Shown here one piece after another: positions 1-8,853 of a DNA stretch of 64,000 nucleotides. The notes beneath the pieces were generated by a model, which saw only the letters and a list, made by a program, of their open reading frames with translations, was not told the origin of the DNA and ran no database searches. Origin of the DNA: Massilia sp. W12 (GTDB taxonomy: Bacteria; Pseudomonadota; Gammaproteobacteria; Burkholderiales; Burkholderiaceae_D); contig NZ_CP147776.1 of NCBI RefSeq assembly GCF_037300705.1, forward strand, positions 3,534,001-3,598,000. The letters are read 5' to 3'. Both the position numbers and the translations under genes were made by a program. Within the stretch, counting starts at the first letter, position 1. Each line of letters starts with the position of its first letter.

Positions 1-358
1 CGGCGCTGTGCAAATCCACTTCCAGACCGCGCTCGCGCGCCACTTCGAGCGCACGCTCCTGGATTTTTTCCTTGGCGAAAGGATGCAATTCGAGATGCAC
101 GCCCAGGGCCGCCGCCGCGCATTGGCGCGTGTGGTCGTCCGGCGTGGCGCCGATGCCGCCACAGGAAAACACAATATCGCCGCTGGCGATGCAGTCGCGC
201 AAAATGGCGGTAATGCGACGTGGATCATCGCCTGTCACCTGCGCCCAATCGAGGCGCATGCCGCGCTCGGACAACATCTGCACCATTTTCGGCAGATGTT
301 TGTCACTCCTGCGGCCAGACAGAATTTCATCGCCGATGATCAATAAACCGATTGCCAT
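1..358 (-). CDS. CinA/MoCF-type molybdopterin-binding domain protein (C-terminus cut by window edge)
   Basis: The first 119 residues are visible; the gene runs off the left edge. The start has GDEI at residues 9-12 and the GGIGATPDD motif at 67-75, the signature of the MoaB/MogA/CinA N-terminal fold (COG1058, competence/damage-inducible protein A). Members bind molybdopterin-like or nucleotide ligands, and full CinA proteins act in NAD salvage. Whether the C-terminal nicotinamide deamidase domain is present cannot be seen. The ATG is preceded by GGAG at good spacing. Confidence 0.85.
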   Translation of the reverse strand, partial: MAIGLLIIGDEILSGRRSDKHLPKMVQMLSERGMRLDWAQVTGDDPRRITAILRDCIASGDIVFSCGGIGATPDDHTRQCAAAALGVHLELHPFAKEKIQERALEVARERGLEVDLHSA

Positions 359-495
359 GCGCACTCCAGAAAAACGAAGGGGGATAGACGCATGTTACAG
401 AAAGCACGGAAAATTGAATATCGAAACACAGCGCTTGTGACAATTCGCAACACATCCGGCGCCAAATTCAGCGCACATGGCCCGCACCTGCGCTT

Positions 496-1461
496 TCAGC
501 TGCGCAAAGCCTGCCATAAGCGGCGCAAACCCAGCCATTGTTGCGCCCAGAAACCACGGCCATAGTCGCGCCCCAGACCATGCGGCGGCGGCAATTGATC
601 GCGCACGCCGGTAGCCATGAATTCCGGGCTGAAATGGGCGCTGCGAAACACCATATCCCAGATTGGAAACAGCACCGCGAAATTACACCCGCCCAGACGC
701 CCGCCCGGCGCCTCGTGGCCGATGCCGATGGCATGATGGCAGCGATGAAAACGCGGTGAAACCAGGAGCCATTCGAGCGGGCCGAAATGCAGGCGCAGAT
801 TGGCGTGCTGCAAGCTTTGCAAGATGCGCCCGGCCATCACCAGCATGACATATTGCGCAGGCGGCACCCCGATTGCCAGCGCAATCAGGCCCATCACGAC
901 ATCGCGCAAAAAATCATCCAGCAAATGATTGCGGTTATCGCTCCACAAATTCATTTCCATCTGGCTGTGATGCAAGCTGTGCAAAGCCCACCACCAGTGA
1001 AACCGGTGCTGCATGCGGTGATACCAGTAATCGAAAAAATCCAGGATGAGCAAATACACAAAAAAACTCACCAGCGGCGCATCGGTAATGCCCGGCCACA
1101 GATTTTCCAGATTGAAGGGACGCAAACCCTGCAGATGCAGCAAGGCGGCCAACTGATCCAACAGCGGATCGAGCAGGAAAAAGATCAATACCGCAAACAC
1201 GCCCAGGCGGTGAATCACGGTGTAAATAAAATCATTTGCGCGCGCGCGAAAACTCACCGGCTGCACCGGCCATTTTGCTTCCAGCGGGCGCAAGAGCAGG
1301 TAAATCAGCAGCAATTCACATAGGCCGGCGAGAAAAATTTCCACCCCGTCAAACGCCGTTTCGACAAATTCCCCCAGCCCCAAGGCAAACACCGCCGGCT
1401 GCACCAGACTTTCAAACAGCCAGGCTTGCAGGGTGGCGAACAAATCGCTCAAATACTGCAT
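496..1461 (-). CDS. Sterol desaturase / fatty acid hydroxylase family membrane protein
   Basis: 321 residues with several hydrophobic segments (about 40-60, 85-100, 130-145, 190-210). It carries the three histidine clusters of the di-iron FA_hydroxylase family: H148-RMQ-H152, H161-SL-H164-H165 and H239-RC-H242-H243. These ligate a non-haem di-iron centre for oxygen-dependent C-H hydroxylation or desaturation of a membrane lipid; the substrate cannot be told from sequence. AAGGAG precedes the ATG, and the gene starts three bases after the stop of the polysaccharide deacetylase gene, so the two are probably co-transcribed. Confidence 0.9.
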   Translation of the reverse strand: MQYLSDLFATLQAWLFESLVQPAVFALGLGEFVETAFDGVEIFLAGLCELLLIYLLLRPLEAKWPVQPVSFRARANDFIYTVIHRLGVFAVLIFFLLDPLLDQLAALLHLQGLRPFNLENLWPGITDAPLVSFFVYLLILDFFDYWYHRMQHRFHWWWALHSLHHSQMEMNLWSDNRNHLLDDFLRDVVMGLIALAIGVPPAQYVMLVMAGRILQSLQHANLRLHFGPLEWLLVSPRFHRCHHAIGIGHEAPGGRLGGCNFAVLFPIWDMVFRSAHFSPEFMATGVRDQLPPPHGLGRDYGRGFWAQQWLGLRRLWQALRS

Positions 1462-1464
1462 GGT

Positions 1465-2262
1465 TCACTCCTTTTTCGGACTGAGGCGGTAGGCCGGATG
1501 CTCGCGCAAGGTGGCAAAACAAAAGCCGCGCGCGCGCAAGCCATCCAGCAAGGGCGGCAACACCGCCGGGGCCCAGGGATCGCGGCGCGACCAGATGCCT
1601 AAATGCGCCATCACCACATCGCCGGCTTTTAAATTGTGCAACAGGCGTTTGAGCAACACCGGATTCGGATAGCGTTCGCTGGACTGCTCATCGCCGGAAA
1701 AGCCGGCGGGCGACCAGCCGACATGCTGCAAGCCGCAAGCCCGGCCAAAATCCAGGCTGCGCGCCGAGACATGGCCGCCGGGGGCGCGCCACAACGGCTC
1801 GCTATGACGCCCGGTGAGACTGAAAAAACGCGCGCGCGCCTGCTGCAAATCCTGGCAAAACTGCGCCTGATCCCAGCGCACGCTTTGGCCGGCCTGGGGG
1901 CCGAATTGGGGCCGCATCACAAGCCGCCCGTCTTTGCCATCGGCCAGCCAGCGCGCATGGCTGATGCTGTGACTGCCGAAAGCATGCCCTTCGCTGCTTA
2001 ATTGCCGCCAAAAGCCGGCCCAGGAATCATCCAGCGCATAATCGCCGCGTGTGGTGCGCTCATTGGCCAGAAAAAAGGTGGCGGCAATCTGCCGTTGCCG
2101 CAGTTGGCCGGCAATGAATTCAGCTTGCGCCATATTGCCGGTATCGAAGGTGAGATAAATTTGCGCCGGGCAAGGCGTAGCGCCGCCGCAAAGCGGGGCC
2201 GCCAGCGCCAGCGCCGCTGCGCGCTTACTGGCGCGGCGCGTGATTGTGGAAATACACGCCAT
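1465..2262 (-). CDS. Exported polysaccharide deacetylase (NodB domain, CE4)
   Basis: 265 residues. A short basic N-terminus with an alanine/leucine-rich stretch looks like a signal peptide. The NodB fold is indicated by TFDTGN at 38-43, by H98-SIS-H102 (metal-binding HSxxH motif) and by a later RAPGGH segment. CE4 enzymes remove N- or O-acetyl groups from glycans with a metal bound by Asp-His-His; here the usual second Asp of TFDDG is Thr, which can alter metal binding. The start overlaps the upstream beta-propeller gene by 38 bp. That gives tight coupling, but the exact start is uncertain. Confidence 0.82.
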   Translation of the reverse strand: MACISTITRRASKRAAALALAAPLCGGATPCPAQIYLTFDTGNMAQAEFIAGQLRQRQIAATFFLANERTTRGDYALDDSWAGFWRQLSSEGHAFGSHSISHARWLADGKDGRLVMRPQFGPQAGQSVRWDQAQFCQDLQQARARFFSLTGRHSEPLWRAPGGHVSARSLDFGRACGLQHVGWSPAGFSGDEQSSERYPNPVLLKRLLHNLKAGDVVMAHLGIWSRRDPWAPAVLPPLLDGLRARGFCFATLREHPAYRLSPKKE

Positions 2263-3253
2263 GTGGAGAACGCCCGACCGGAATCATTTTCAGCACCTTG
2301 CGCGATGGCACGTCGATTACCGCGACTTTTTTAATCCAGCGCAAGGTGGCCCACAAGGTTTTGCCGTCATCGCTCAATTCCATGCAATCCGGCCCGCCCG
2401 GCACCGGAATCATGCCGACATTTTCCAGCGACTCGGTATTAACGATATTAATCGAATTGCTGACGCGATTGCTGACCAGCACATGGCGTTTATCGCCCAT
2501 GGCGCGGAAATTGTGCGCACCGTCGCCGGTTTTGATGCGTTTGACCAGTTGCCGGGTGCGCCAGTCAATCACTTCAATATGATTGCTGCCCATAATCCCC
2601 ACCATCAGATATTTTTGATCCGGCGTCAGATAGATCCCGGCGGGCAGCTTGCCGACCGGCATAGTCCATTGCACGCTCTGGCTTGCCAGATCAATCGCCG
2701 CGATCTGGTCACTGCCCTGCAGCGTGATAAAGACCATGCTGCTGTCCGGCAAAAACGCCATATGGCTGGGCAGCTTGGGCAGCGGCAGACGTTTTTGCAA
2801 ACTGAAATTGCGTCCGTCATAGCGGTATAAATCGACCCTGTCCAGGCGCAGCGCATTGCTGACAAACCATTTCTGATCCGGCGAAAAACCGATTTGATAG
2901 GGATCGATAATGTCTTTCACCCGGCGCTGCACGGCCCCGCTTTTAGGATCGAGAAACAGCAATTCATTGCCCATGGAGGAAGCGACGATGAGGGATTTAT
3001 TATCCGGCGTCGGCATCAGGTGATGCGGCTCCTTGCCGGTGGACAATGTGCCGATTTCAACGCGTTTTTTCTGGTCCAGCAAGGTCACAGAAGCATCACG
3101 CGAATTCAGCACCACCACCACATTCCCGCCCGCCTGGGCCGGGGCAGCGCACAGCAGCGCGCCGACAAATAAGTATGCGGATGAAAAGGAAAGGACGGCG
3201 CCGACAGAGGCTGCCAATTTGCTGCAAATGCGCTTAGCCATGCTGTGCAACAT
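2225..3253 (-). CDS. Exported YVTN-type beta-propeller repeat protein
   Basis: 342 residues with an N-terminal signal peptide ending near the AQAGG motif (about residue 40). The mature part has successive blades with recurrent motifs such as PHHLMPTPDNKSL, PAGIYLTPDQKYL and PHGVYFHNH, typical of YVTN/cytochrome-d1-like beta-propellers. These proteins are usually periplasmic and bind partners rather than catalyse; no haem motif is seen. It is the first gene of a probable minus-strand unit with the deacetylase and hydroxylase, which suggests an envelope role. A second in-frame ATG lies four codons downstream (MAKR). Confidence 0.85.
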   Translation of the reverse strand: MLHSMAKRICSKLAASVGAVLSFSSAYLFVGALLCAAPAQAGGNVVVVLNSRDASVTLLDQKKRVEIGTLSTGKEPHHLMPTPDNKSLIVASSMGNELLFLDPKSGAVQRRVKDIIDPYQIGFSPDQKWFVSNALRLDRVDLYRYDGRNFSLQKRLPLPKLPSHMAFLPDSSMVFITLQGSDQIAAIDLASQSVQWTMPVGKLPAGIYLTPDQKYLMVGIMGSNHIEVIDWRTRQLVKRIKTGDGAHNFRAMGDKRHVLVSNRVSNSINIVNTESLENVGMIPVPGGPDCMELSDDGKTLWATLRWIKKVAVIDVPSRKVLKMIPVGRSPHGVYFHNHAPRQ

Positions 3254-3440
3254 CGGATCTGTACTGAATGTACTGGAAAAAATAACATTCTACCCTGGCG
3301 AAACCGGATATCTGCAAGAATTTTGCGCCCAGGTTTCCAGTGGGTGTGCTGTTGTGCGGTGAATTCCACTACAATCGGCGCTTTGAGCGGCAGCCGCAGG
3401 CTTGCGGCAGCTTTGAGCCAATTTCAAAGAAAGATCAACC

Positions 3441-3797
3441 ATGAGCACAATCACCACTCCCTCCGGCCTGCAATATGAAGACGTGCAAAGCGGCAGCGGC
3501 GACGCCGCCGCACGCGGCAACTATGTATCGGTGCACTACACCGGCTGGCTGCAAAACGACGACGGCAGCGCCGGGGCGAAATTTGATTCCAGCAAAGATC
3601 GCGGCACGCCGTTCCGCTTTTCGCTGGGCATGGGCGAAGTCATCAAAGGCTGGGACGAAGGCGTGCAAGGGATGCAAGTGGGCGGCGTGCGCCGTCTGGT
3701 GATCCCGTCTGCGCTGGGCTATGGCGCGCGCGGCGCCGGCGGCGTGATTCCGCCCAACGCCACGCTGATTTTTGAAGTCGAATTACTGTCACTGTAA
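3441..3797 (+). CDS. FKBP-type peptidyl-prolyl cis-trans isomerase
   Basis: 118 residues forming one complete FKBP domain: VHYTGWL, the KFDSS loop, the GMGEVIKGWDEGVQGM helix region, the ALGYGARGAGGVIPPNATLIFEVEL end. It catalyses proline isomerisation during protein folding. There is no signal peptide, so it is cytoplasmic, like the small stand-alone FKBPs common in betaproteobacteria. The length is typical. The start has a purine-rich AAGAAAGA upstream. Confidence 0.95.
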   Translation: MSTITTPSGLQYEDVQSGSGDAAARGNYVSVHYTGWLQNDDGSAGAKFDSSKDRGTPFRFSLGMGEVIKGWDEGVQGMQVGGVRRLVIPSALGYGARGAGGVIPPNATLIFEVELLSL

Positions 3798-3921
3798 GCA
3801 CAGCCGCCGCCGGGCCCCGCCGCCCGGCTGAGTTGAGAAGCGCCTCTAATCCTGCTGTATTGCATCATGCGGACTGGATGCTATTATCGCTGCACTACTT
3901 TTCCAACCTACGGAGTCTCTG

Positions 3922-4185
3922 ATGAGCCTGCAAGCCGATTTTGAACAAGCCCAAGCCGATTCAAAAACCCTGAACACCCGCCCGGACAATATGACCCTGC
4001 TGAAGATGTATGCGCTGTTCAAGCAAGGTTCAAACGGCGATGTCGAAGGCAAACGCCCCGGCTTCACCGACATGGTGGGCCGCGCCAAATACGACGCCTG
4101 GGCTGATTTGAAAGGCAAATCTCAAGATGAGGCGATGCAGGAATACATTGACCTGGTCAAAGAATTGAAAGAAAACGACGAGTAA
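3922..4185 (+). CDS. Acyl-CoA-binding protein (ACBP)
   Basis: 87 residues, full ACBP length. Conserved elements are LYALFKQ-type (here MYALFKQGSNGD), KRPGF, KYDAWADLKGKS and the C-terminal EYIDLVKEL helix. ACBP forms a four-helix bundle that binds and buffers long-chain acyl-CoA esters in the cytoplasm. GGAG lies seven bases before the ATG. A strong intrinsic terminator follows directly, so it is the last gene of its transcript. Confidence 0.95.
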   Translation: MSLQADFEQAQADSKTLNTRPDNMTLLKMYALFKQGSNGDVEGKRPGFTDMVGRAKYDAWADLKGKSQDEAMQEYIDLVKELKENDE

Positions 4186-4206
4186 TCGGGGTTTTCTGTG
4201 AAAAAG

Positions 4207-4232
4207 GGCGGCAGCGATGCCGCCGTTTTTTT
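4207..4232 (+). terminator. Intrinsic terminator after the ACBP gene
   Basis: GGCGGC and GCCGCC pair in a 6-bp stem with a 6-base loop, followed by G and an unbroken run of seven T. It sits about 20 bases after the ACBP stop codon. Confidence 0.9.
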
Positions 4233-4380
4233 ATGTCTAGTTGAAATCCCAATCAACTCACATGCAACTGGCTTTACGAATGTTGCATCTTCAACAGTGG
4301 ACACATCTGATAATGCCATGTCAACCACTCCCCTCGAATAAGTAAAAAATATACATATATATTATTAATAGAGTATTTTA

Positions 4381-4428
4381 ATCAGTGATTGTTTGTTACG
4401 TTTCAGTCTGTTAAAATACATCACTGAT
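4381..4428 (+). promoter_or_regulatory. Probable promoter of the restriction-modification genes, bracketed by an inverted repeat
   Basis: The 430-bp AT-rich stretch before the methylase holds TTGTTT (4389-4394), a 17-base spacer and TAAAAT (4412-4417), a good sigma70 match. The promoter lies between perfect 9-bp inverted arms ATCAGTGAT (4381-4389) and ATCACTGAT (4420-4428). This could be an operator for autoregulation or a stem-loop at the transcript start. The rest of 4233-4665 shows no convincing gene. The call is inference from spacing and symmetry. Confidence 0.45.
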
Positions 4429-4665
4429 ATTTATCACCCTAGCAATGTGCAACACACCAAAACAACATGGTTTAGCTTTCCGATCGAACTCATTCTCCGC
4501 CATACAAGTCGCGTTTGTGATTTTCGTGCATCCCAGATGCATCGAAAGCAGACAGATACAAGCATCAAGGACAAAAATCTGCTAACCCGCCAGCGCAAAT
4601 AAAGCGGCACGGCATCAATCAGGCGCGAACCAAATCTAAGCACTCTCCACAGGAGCAAACAAAGT

Positions 4666-5604
4666 ATGAGCAAGGCAGAGCAACCCAAAAAACAGGGACG
4701 TGGAAGATCACCGATTTATCTGGATGAAAATGGCCCTCTGAATCAGTCAAACACCGTTTACGTACGCGGTCGCAAGCGTCGAATTGCTTTTGGCTGGTAT
4801 GGTGGAAAATTTTCGCATCTCGAATGGCTGCTGCCGTTACTACCCAAGTGCCACCATTACTGTGAGCCGTTTGCGGGATCAGGCGCAGTGCTCATCAATC
4901 GGGAAATTTCACCTGTTGAGACATACAATGACATCGATGGCGATGTAGTGAACTTCTTTCGGGTTCTCCGTGATCGTCACGAAGAACTGATCAGGGCAAT
5001 TACCCTGACGCCATTTTCTCGTGAGGAGTATTACCTTGCGATCTATGGCGACACAAGTAATATCAGTGAAGTGGAATGGGCTAGGCGGTTTTACGTAAAA
5101 GCCCGTCAGACTCGAACCGGGCTTGCGCAAACCGCCTCACTAGGACGCTGGGCAAACTGCAAGGAAACGAGCAGGTCGGGCATGTCCGGCGTAGTGTCAC
5201 GCTGGTTAGGTGGCATTGATGCACTTGACGACATCGCACAGCGACTTATCCGCGTGCAGATTGAGAATCGCCCGGCTGTTGATGTGATCAACCTTTATGA
5301 CAGTCCCAAGACACTTTTCTATTGCGACCCGCCATATCTGCACGCCACACGCGGCGATTCCAAGGCTTACGGCTTTGAAATGGATGAGTCTCAACACCGA
5401 GAATTAGCCAATGCAGTCAATGAATGCAAAGGCATGGTCGCTGTTTCTGGCTATGATCACCCTTTAATGAATGAATTATTCAGGCCAGGAAAGTGGTACA
5501 AAACGTTTGCGCCTGACAAAACGATTCATTCAACTAAAGACACACGCACGGAGGTACTTTGGACCAATTACGAACCTAAAAATCAAAAAGAGCTTTTTGC
5601 ATAA
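4666..5604 (+). CDS. Dam-type (D12 class) DNA adenine-N6 methyltransferase
   Basis: 312 residues. The N-terminal WYGGK motif (44-48), the AdoMet-binding motif CEPFAGSGAV (66-75) and the catalytic motif DPPY (221-224) are all present in the order of the alpha-class/D12 adenine methylases (Dam, DpnM). It methylates N6 of adenine in a specific DNA site and would protect the host from the adjacent endonuclease. The ATG follows GGAGCAAACAAAGT. The base composition is clearly more AT-rich than the flanking genes, consistent with horizontal transfer of the pair. Confidence 0.93.
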   Translation: MSKAEQPKKQGRGRSPIYLDENGPLNQSNTVYVRGRKRRIAFGWYGGKFSHLEWLLPLLPKCHHYCEPFAGSGAVLINREISPVETYNDIDGDVVNFFRVLRDRHEELIRAITLTPFSREEYYLAIYGDTSNISEVEWARRFYVKARQTRTGLAQTASLGRWANCKETSRSGMSGVVSRWLGGIDALDDIAQRLIRVQIENRPAVDVINLYDSPKTLFYCDPPYLHATRGDSKAYGFEMDESQHRELANAVNECKGMVAVSGYDHPLMNELFRPGKWYKTFAPDKTIHSTKDTRTEVLWTNYEPKNQKELFA

Positions 5605-5617
5605 GATATTTTGAAAT

Positions 5618-6814
5618 ATGGGGCATCAATATCACCCCGACGATTTGCACATTTTTCATGCAGTCGCGGCGACAAAAGCAGAGAAAATACAAATGACACC
5701 AGACGAAATATTACAAAACGTCCAACAGCGTGCTCTTGCTTCACTGAATGCTACTGTCATTACCGACTCGACAATTCGAGAACGTGTCGATTACGTATGT
5801 CGCTGCATGAGTAACCGTGCAGGGGTTCGCCTGCTCATGTCATGCCTGCTGGCCAAGCTGGATAAGCCGAACATCGATCCTCGCAAGCCCTACACCGAGA
5901 TTGGGGGCGAGGATAGTTTTTCCGGTCGCACCTATGACGAACGCCATCTAGGCAAGTTCATCAATGAGCACCGGCTGCCAGTCAATCCGACAACTGCATT
6001 TCTGACACCGACGCTTCGCAACATCGACCATCCTCTTACAACCGAGCGGGAACTTGTCGGAAGGCCTCGCGAGCTTTACAAGAAAACCCTTGAGCTGCTG
6101 GAGGATGTGGCCTTGGAGCGCATCACTGCTTACGAGCTGCTTGTAGAAACTGTGCGCATGCTAATACTACTGCGCAACGAAAAACTGGCTCGCATGGCTT
6201 CTCTGTTAAATGCATTAGATCGTACAAAGGGTGCATTACCACTTTCGTCGGAGGCCATCGTTACCTTATTAAGCCAGCATCTAGCTTGCAAAAACGCTAG
6301 CCGCTTACCAGTGTTGATTGTCGCTGCCGCTTATGAGTCTGCAGGAATACGATTGAATGAAAACATATTGCCTTTGAACTCGCACAATGCAGCAGATCTT
6401 CAAACCGGCTCATTGGGCGACGTGGAAATCTGCCTCAAAGGTGAAGATTCCGTCGTCACCGCCTATGAAATGAAGATGAAACGAGTCACGCAGGATGATA
6501 TTGACGCGGCTATTAGCAAAATAGCCAGAGCGCCCAACAGGATTCACAATTATCTATTTATAACTACGGATGTAATTGATCCGATAGTGTCTGAATACGC
6601 CGCGACGTTCTACGAAAATACTGACGGCACAGAGATTGCCATTCTCGATTGCATCGGATTTCTGCGACACTTCCTGCACCTATTTCATCGCATCAGAGGA
6701 GATTTCCTCAATGCCTATCAGGCGTTACTCTTGAACGAGCCGGATTCGGCGGTCAGCCAGACATTAAAAGAGGCATTTCTGGCGCTGCGGCAAGCCGCTG
6801 AAAGCGGCGAGTGA
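5618..6814 (+). CDS. Probable type II restriction endonuclease, SacI-like family
   Basis: 398 residues, beginning 13 bases after the methylase stop. The central blocks (about 67-165: ARLLMSCLLAKLDKP-like, YTEIGG, SGRTYDER, PVNPTTAFLTPTLRNID, ELVGRPRELY) match what I recall of the RE_SacI family. D268-V-E270 followed by E284-M-K286 fits a PD-(D/E)XK nuclease core. With the methylase it would form a type II restriction-modification system. The ATG at 5618 lacks a clear ribosome site; an in-frame ATG at 5693 (MTPDEIL) is an equally plausible start. The family assignment is from recognition, not a search. Confidence 0.75.
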   Translation: MGHQYHPDDLHIFHAVAATKAEKIQMTPDEILQNVQQRALASLNATVITDSTIRERVDYVCRCMSNRAGVRLLMSCLLAKLDKPNIDPRKPYTEIGGEDSFSGRTYDERHLGKFINEHRLPVNPTTAFLTPTLRNIDHPLTTERELVGRPRELYKKTLELLEDVALERITAYELLVETVRMLILLRNEKLARMASLLNALDRTKGALPLSSEAIVTLLSQHLACKNASRLPVLIVAAAYESAGIRLNENILPLNSHNAADLQTGSLGDVEICLKGEDSVVTAYEMKMKRVTQDDIDAAISKIARAPNRIHNYLFITTDVIDPIVSEYAATFYENTDGTEIAILDCIGFLRHFLHLFHRIRGDFLNAYQALLLNEPDSAVSQTLKEAFLALRQAAESGE

Positions 6815-6965
6815 TCCTCCACAAGCGAAATCCTCAATCCGCTAAAGAAATGCTGATTTAATACAATAGTAGGCTACCCAAGCCTATTAAAATTAATGGC
6901 TTAGGATGAAACTTTTGCTCGTAAGTTAAATTAATCAGCGTTTCCCTAAGCCTCCAAACAAGTGC

Positions 6966-7451
6966 TTACCTCTCGGCTGCAATTACGTTTTGTAAATTCG
7001 CCTTATACCTGTCCCGGCTTTCCTGCGGCCAATATTGCGCCGGATTGTAATATTCCGGCACTGCCGGCGTATCTTGCGGCAACACCACCCACGGCTGTTT
7101 GCTGGAGGTGAAAATGTGGATGTCGGGCGCAATGTCATGGCCGGCTTGCAGGGTGCCGACTTTGACGAAATGCACGGCATCCGCCGCGCCGGCGTAATTG
7201 CTCCACAGCGCCACTTTGCAGCGCGCGCAGCGATTGATTTTTTGGCCGCGTCCGCTATTGCTGGGCGTATCAATCGACTCGATCTCGCCCTGCACACTGA
7301 ATTTGGATGCTTCAATCATCGCGTTCAAGGCGAACGCGCTGCCGCTTTCGCGCTGACACCAGGTGCAATGGCAGCAGTGCACAAACATCGGTTTGTCATG
7401 CATGGTGTATTGCACCGCGCCGCAGGTGCATTTTCCTGAATATTGCGACAT
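6966..7451 (-). CDS. GFA family (glutathione-dependent formaldehyde-activating-like) zinc protein
   Basis: 161 residues with the GFA/CENP-V zinc motifs: CTCGAVQY (first Cys pair), CCHCTWCQRESGSAF, and the RCARCKVALW pair. These Cys clusters bind two structural/catalytic zinc ions. Members are often annotated as glutathione S-(hydroxymethyl)transferases, but most have no proven substrate. The ATG follows AAGGGGAC. The gene converges on the restriction endonuclease; the 150 bp between them (6815-6965) is AT-rich and shows only weak hairpins. Confidence 0.88.
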   Translation of the reverse strand: MSQYSGKCTCGAVQYTMHDKPMFVHCCHCTWCQRESGSAFALNAMIEASKFSVQGEIESIDTPSNSGRGQKINRCARCKVALWSNYAGAADAVHFVKVGTLQAGHDIAPDIHIFTSSKQPWVVLPQDTPAVPEYYNPAQYWPQESRDRYKANLQNVIAAER

Positions 7452-7476
7452 GCCTGTCCCCTTTTCCAGTTAAAAA

Positions 7477-7504
7477 AACGCCGCAAAATAGCGGCGTTTT
7501 TTAT
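7477..7504. terminator. Bidirectional-looking terminator downstream of the TldD/PmbA pair
   Basis: AACGCCGC (7477-7484) pairs with GCGGCGTT (7491-7498) around a 6-base loop, with an A-run on the left and a T-run on the right. Read on the minus strand it ends the TldD/PmbA operon, whose last stop codon is only a few bases away. Confidence 0.85.
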
Positions 7505-7506
7505 TC

Positions 7507-8853
7507 TTACAGCACAAAGTTGAAATCGCGGATCAAGGCGCCCGGCAGGCGCGCACAACTGTCGCCGCGTTCCTCATAAGTTTCATTGTCGATCAACAGC
7601 TCGGTTTGGGCGGTCAACGCTTCCAATTTATCGCCCAGAATATCAAACAGCGAATCATCAAAACGCATCACCGCCAGCGGCGCTTTGATTTTGCCATTTT
7701 CCACCCAGAAGCTGGCGAAACGGGTCATGCCGGTCATGCGGCAGTGCGCGCGGTCGGAGAAATTCAGATACCACAGATTGCTGATATACACGCCGGTGCC
7801 CAGCGCTTGCAAAATCGCCTCCTGCGCCAAGGCGCCGCCGGCCATATGCGCCGCGCTCATGCCTTCGCCGCCATCCGCGCCATTGGTCGCCAGTCCATAT
7901 TCCTGCGCAGTGCGCGGGGCGATCAAGCTGCCCACCAGCGCACCATCCTGAATCAATTGCACGCTGTCCGGTTTGATGAAGCCTTCATCCGAAAAGGCCG
8001 GAGCCAAGCCGCCCGCAGTGTTTTCACTGAGTTGAATCGAAGGGTGCAGGCGCAAGCCTTCGTCGCGCATTTTGCGCAGACAGCTTTGCTTGGTGCGCAG
8101 GGCTTTCTCGCCCACGCCATCCCAGCTCAACATGCTGATAATTTCCTGCAACGCGGTCGGCGTGAGATAGACGCGGTATTGCCCCGGCTGCAATGACACC
8201 GGCGGCAGTTTCAGAATTTCCAATTGGCTGCGCACGTCTTCCAATTTGGCCGCCAGTGCGGCGCGCTGCCATTGGTTGCCGGCGTAGGAGGATTTGACCG
8301 CTTTGTCAGTGTTTTGATACACCGAGAAATCGAGATTGAAACTATGTCCCTGATGCCAATTGCGCTGGCCGAAGTGATTGGCGAAGCCGCGATACATCGC
8401 GCCATACGCCAGCACGCCGACAAAATCCAGACCTTGCGCCAAATCCAGAATGTCGTCCACCATGGCGGCGCTGTCGGGCAGCTGATTGTCGCCGCAATGG
8501 GTACTGGAATGGACTTCGGTGGCGGTGAGAAAGTGCGGGTCTGGCGGCAATTCCTGCATTTGCGCGCGCAAGTCTTGCAATGCCTGTTGCAGCTGGGCGC
8601 TGTCTTGCGCCAGGTCGTGGCACAAATCAAAGCCGGCGCTGGCGTGCAATGTGCCGTCGGCGCTGCTGGCGCCGATCAGGCTGAAAGCCAGACGCGCCTG
8701 ACGCACTTCGCCGGGTTGCCGGATCAGGCCATGGTTAAAACGCACAAAACAGGAATCTTCGCCTGACAGCCAACAGGTAAACCCTTCTTGCGGCGCCAGC
8801 GCCGCGCTCAATTGCGCCATCAGCGCTTCAAAATATGCTTGCATGCCGCTCAT
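7507..8853 (-). CDS. TldD/PmbA family protein, PmbA(TldE)-like partner
   Basis: 448 residues from the ATG at 8853, which overlaps the TAA of the upstream gene (TAATG). An in-frame extension to 8916 exists but lies inside the neighbour. The C-terminal half has family blocks (MAGGALAQEAILQALGTGVYISNLWYLNFSDR, ARMTGMTRFASFWVENGKI-like). No HExxxH is present, as in TldE/PmbA subunits, which pair with a metal-bearing TldD to form a peptidase heterodimer that degrades unfolded or modified peptides. Coupled translation with the TldD-like gene supports a 1:1 complex. Confidence 0.88.
   Translation of the reverse strand: MSGMQAYFEALMAQLSAALAPQEGFTCWLSGEDSCFVRFNHGLIRQPGEVRQARLAFSLIGASSADGTLHASAGFDLCHDLAQDSAQLQQALQDLRAQMQELPPDPHFLTATEVHSSTHCGDNQLPDSAAMVDDILDLAQGLDFVGVLAYGAMYRGFANHFGQRNWHQGHSFNLDFSVYQNTDKAVKSSYAGNQWQRAALAAKLEDVRSQLEILKLPPVSLQPGQYRVYLTPTALQEIISMLSWDGVGEKALRTKQSCLRKMRDEGLRLHPSIQLSENTAGGLAPAFSDEGFIKPDSVQLIQDGALVGSLIAPRTAQEYGLATNGADGGEGMSAAHMAGGALAQEAILQALGTGVYISNLWYLNFSDRAHCRMTGMTRFASFWVENGKIKAPLAVMRFDDSLFDILGDKLEALTAQTELLIDNETYEERGDSCARLPGALIRDFNFVL

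Noticed and set aside
4393-4688. Short ORFs on both strands before the methylase
   Set aside because: Low-complexity AT-rich sequence with the promoter-like elements; no start signal or family.
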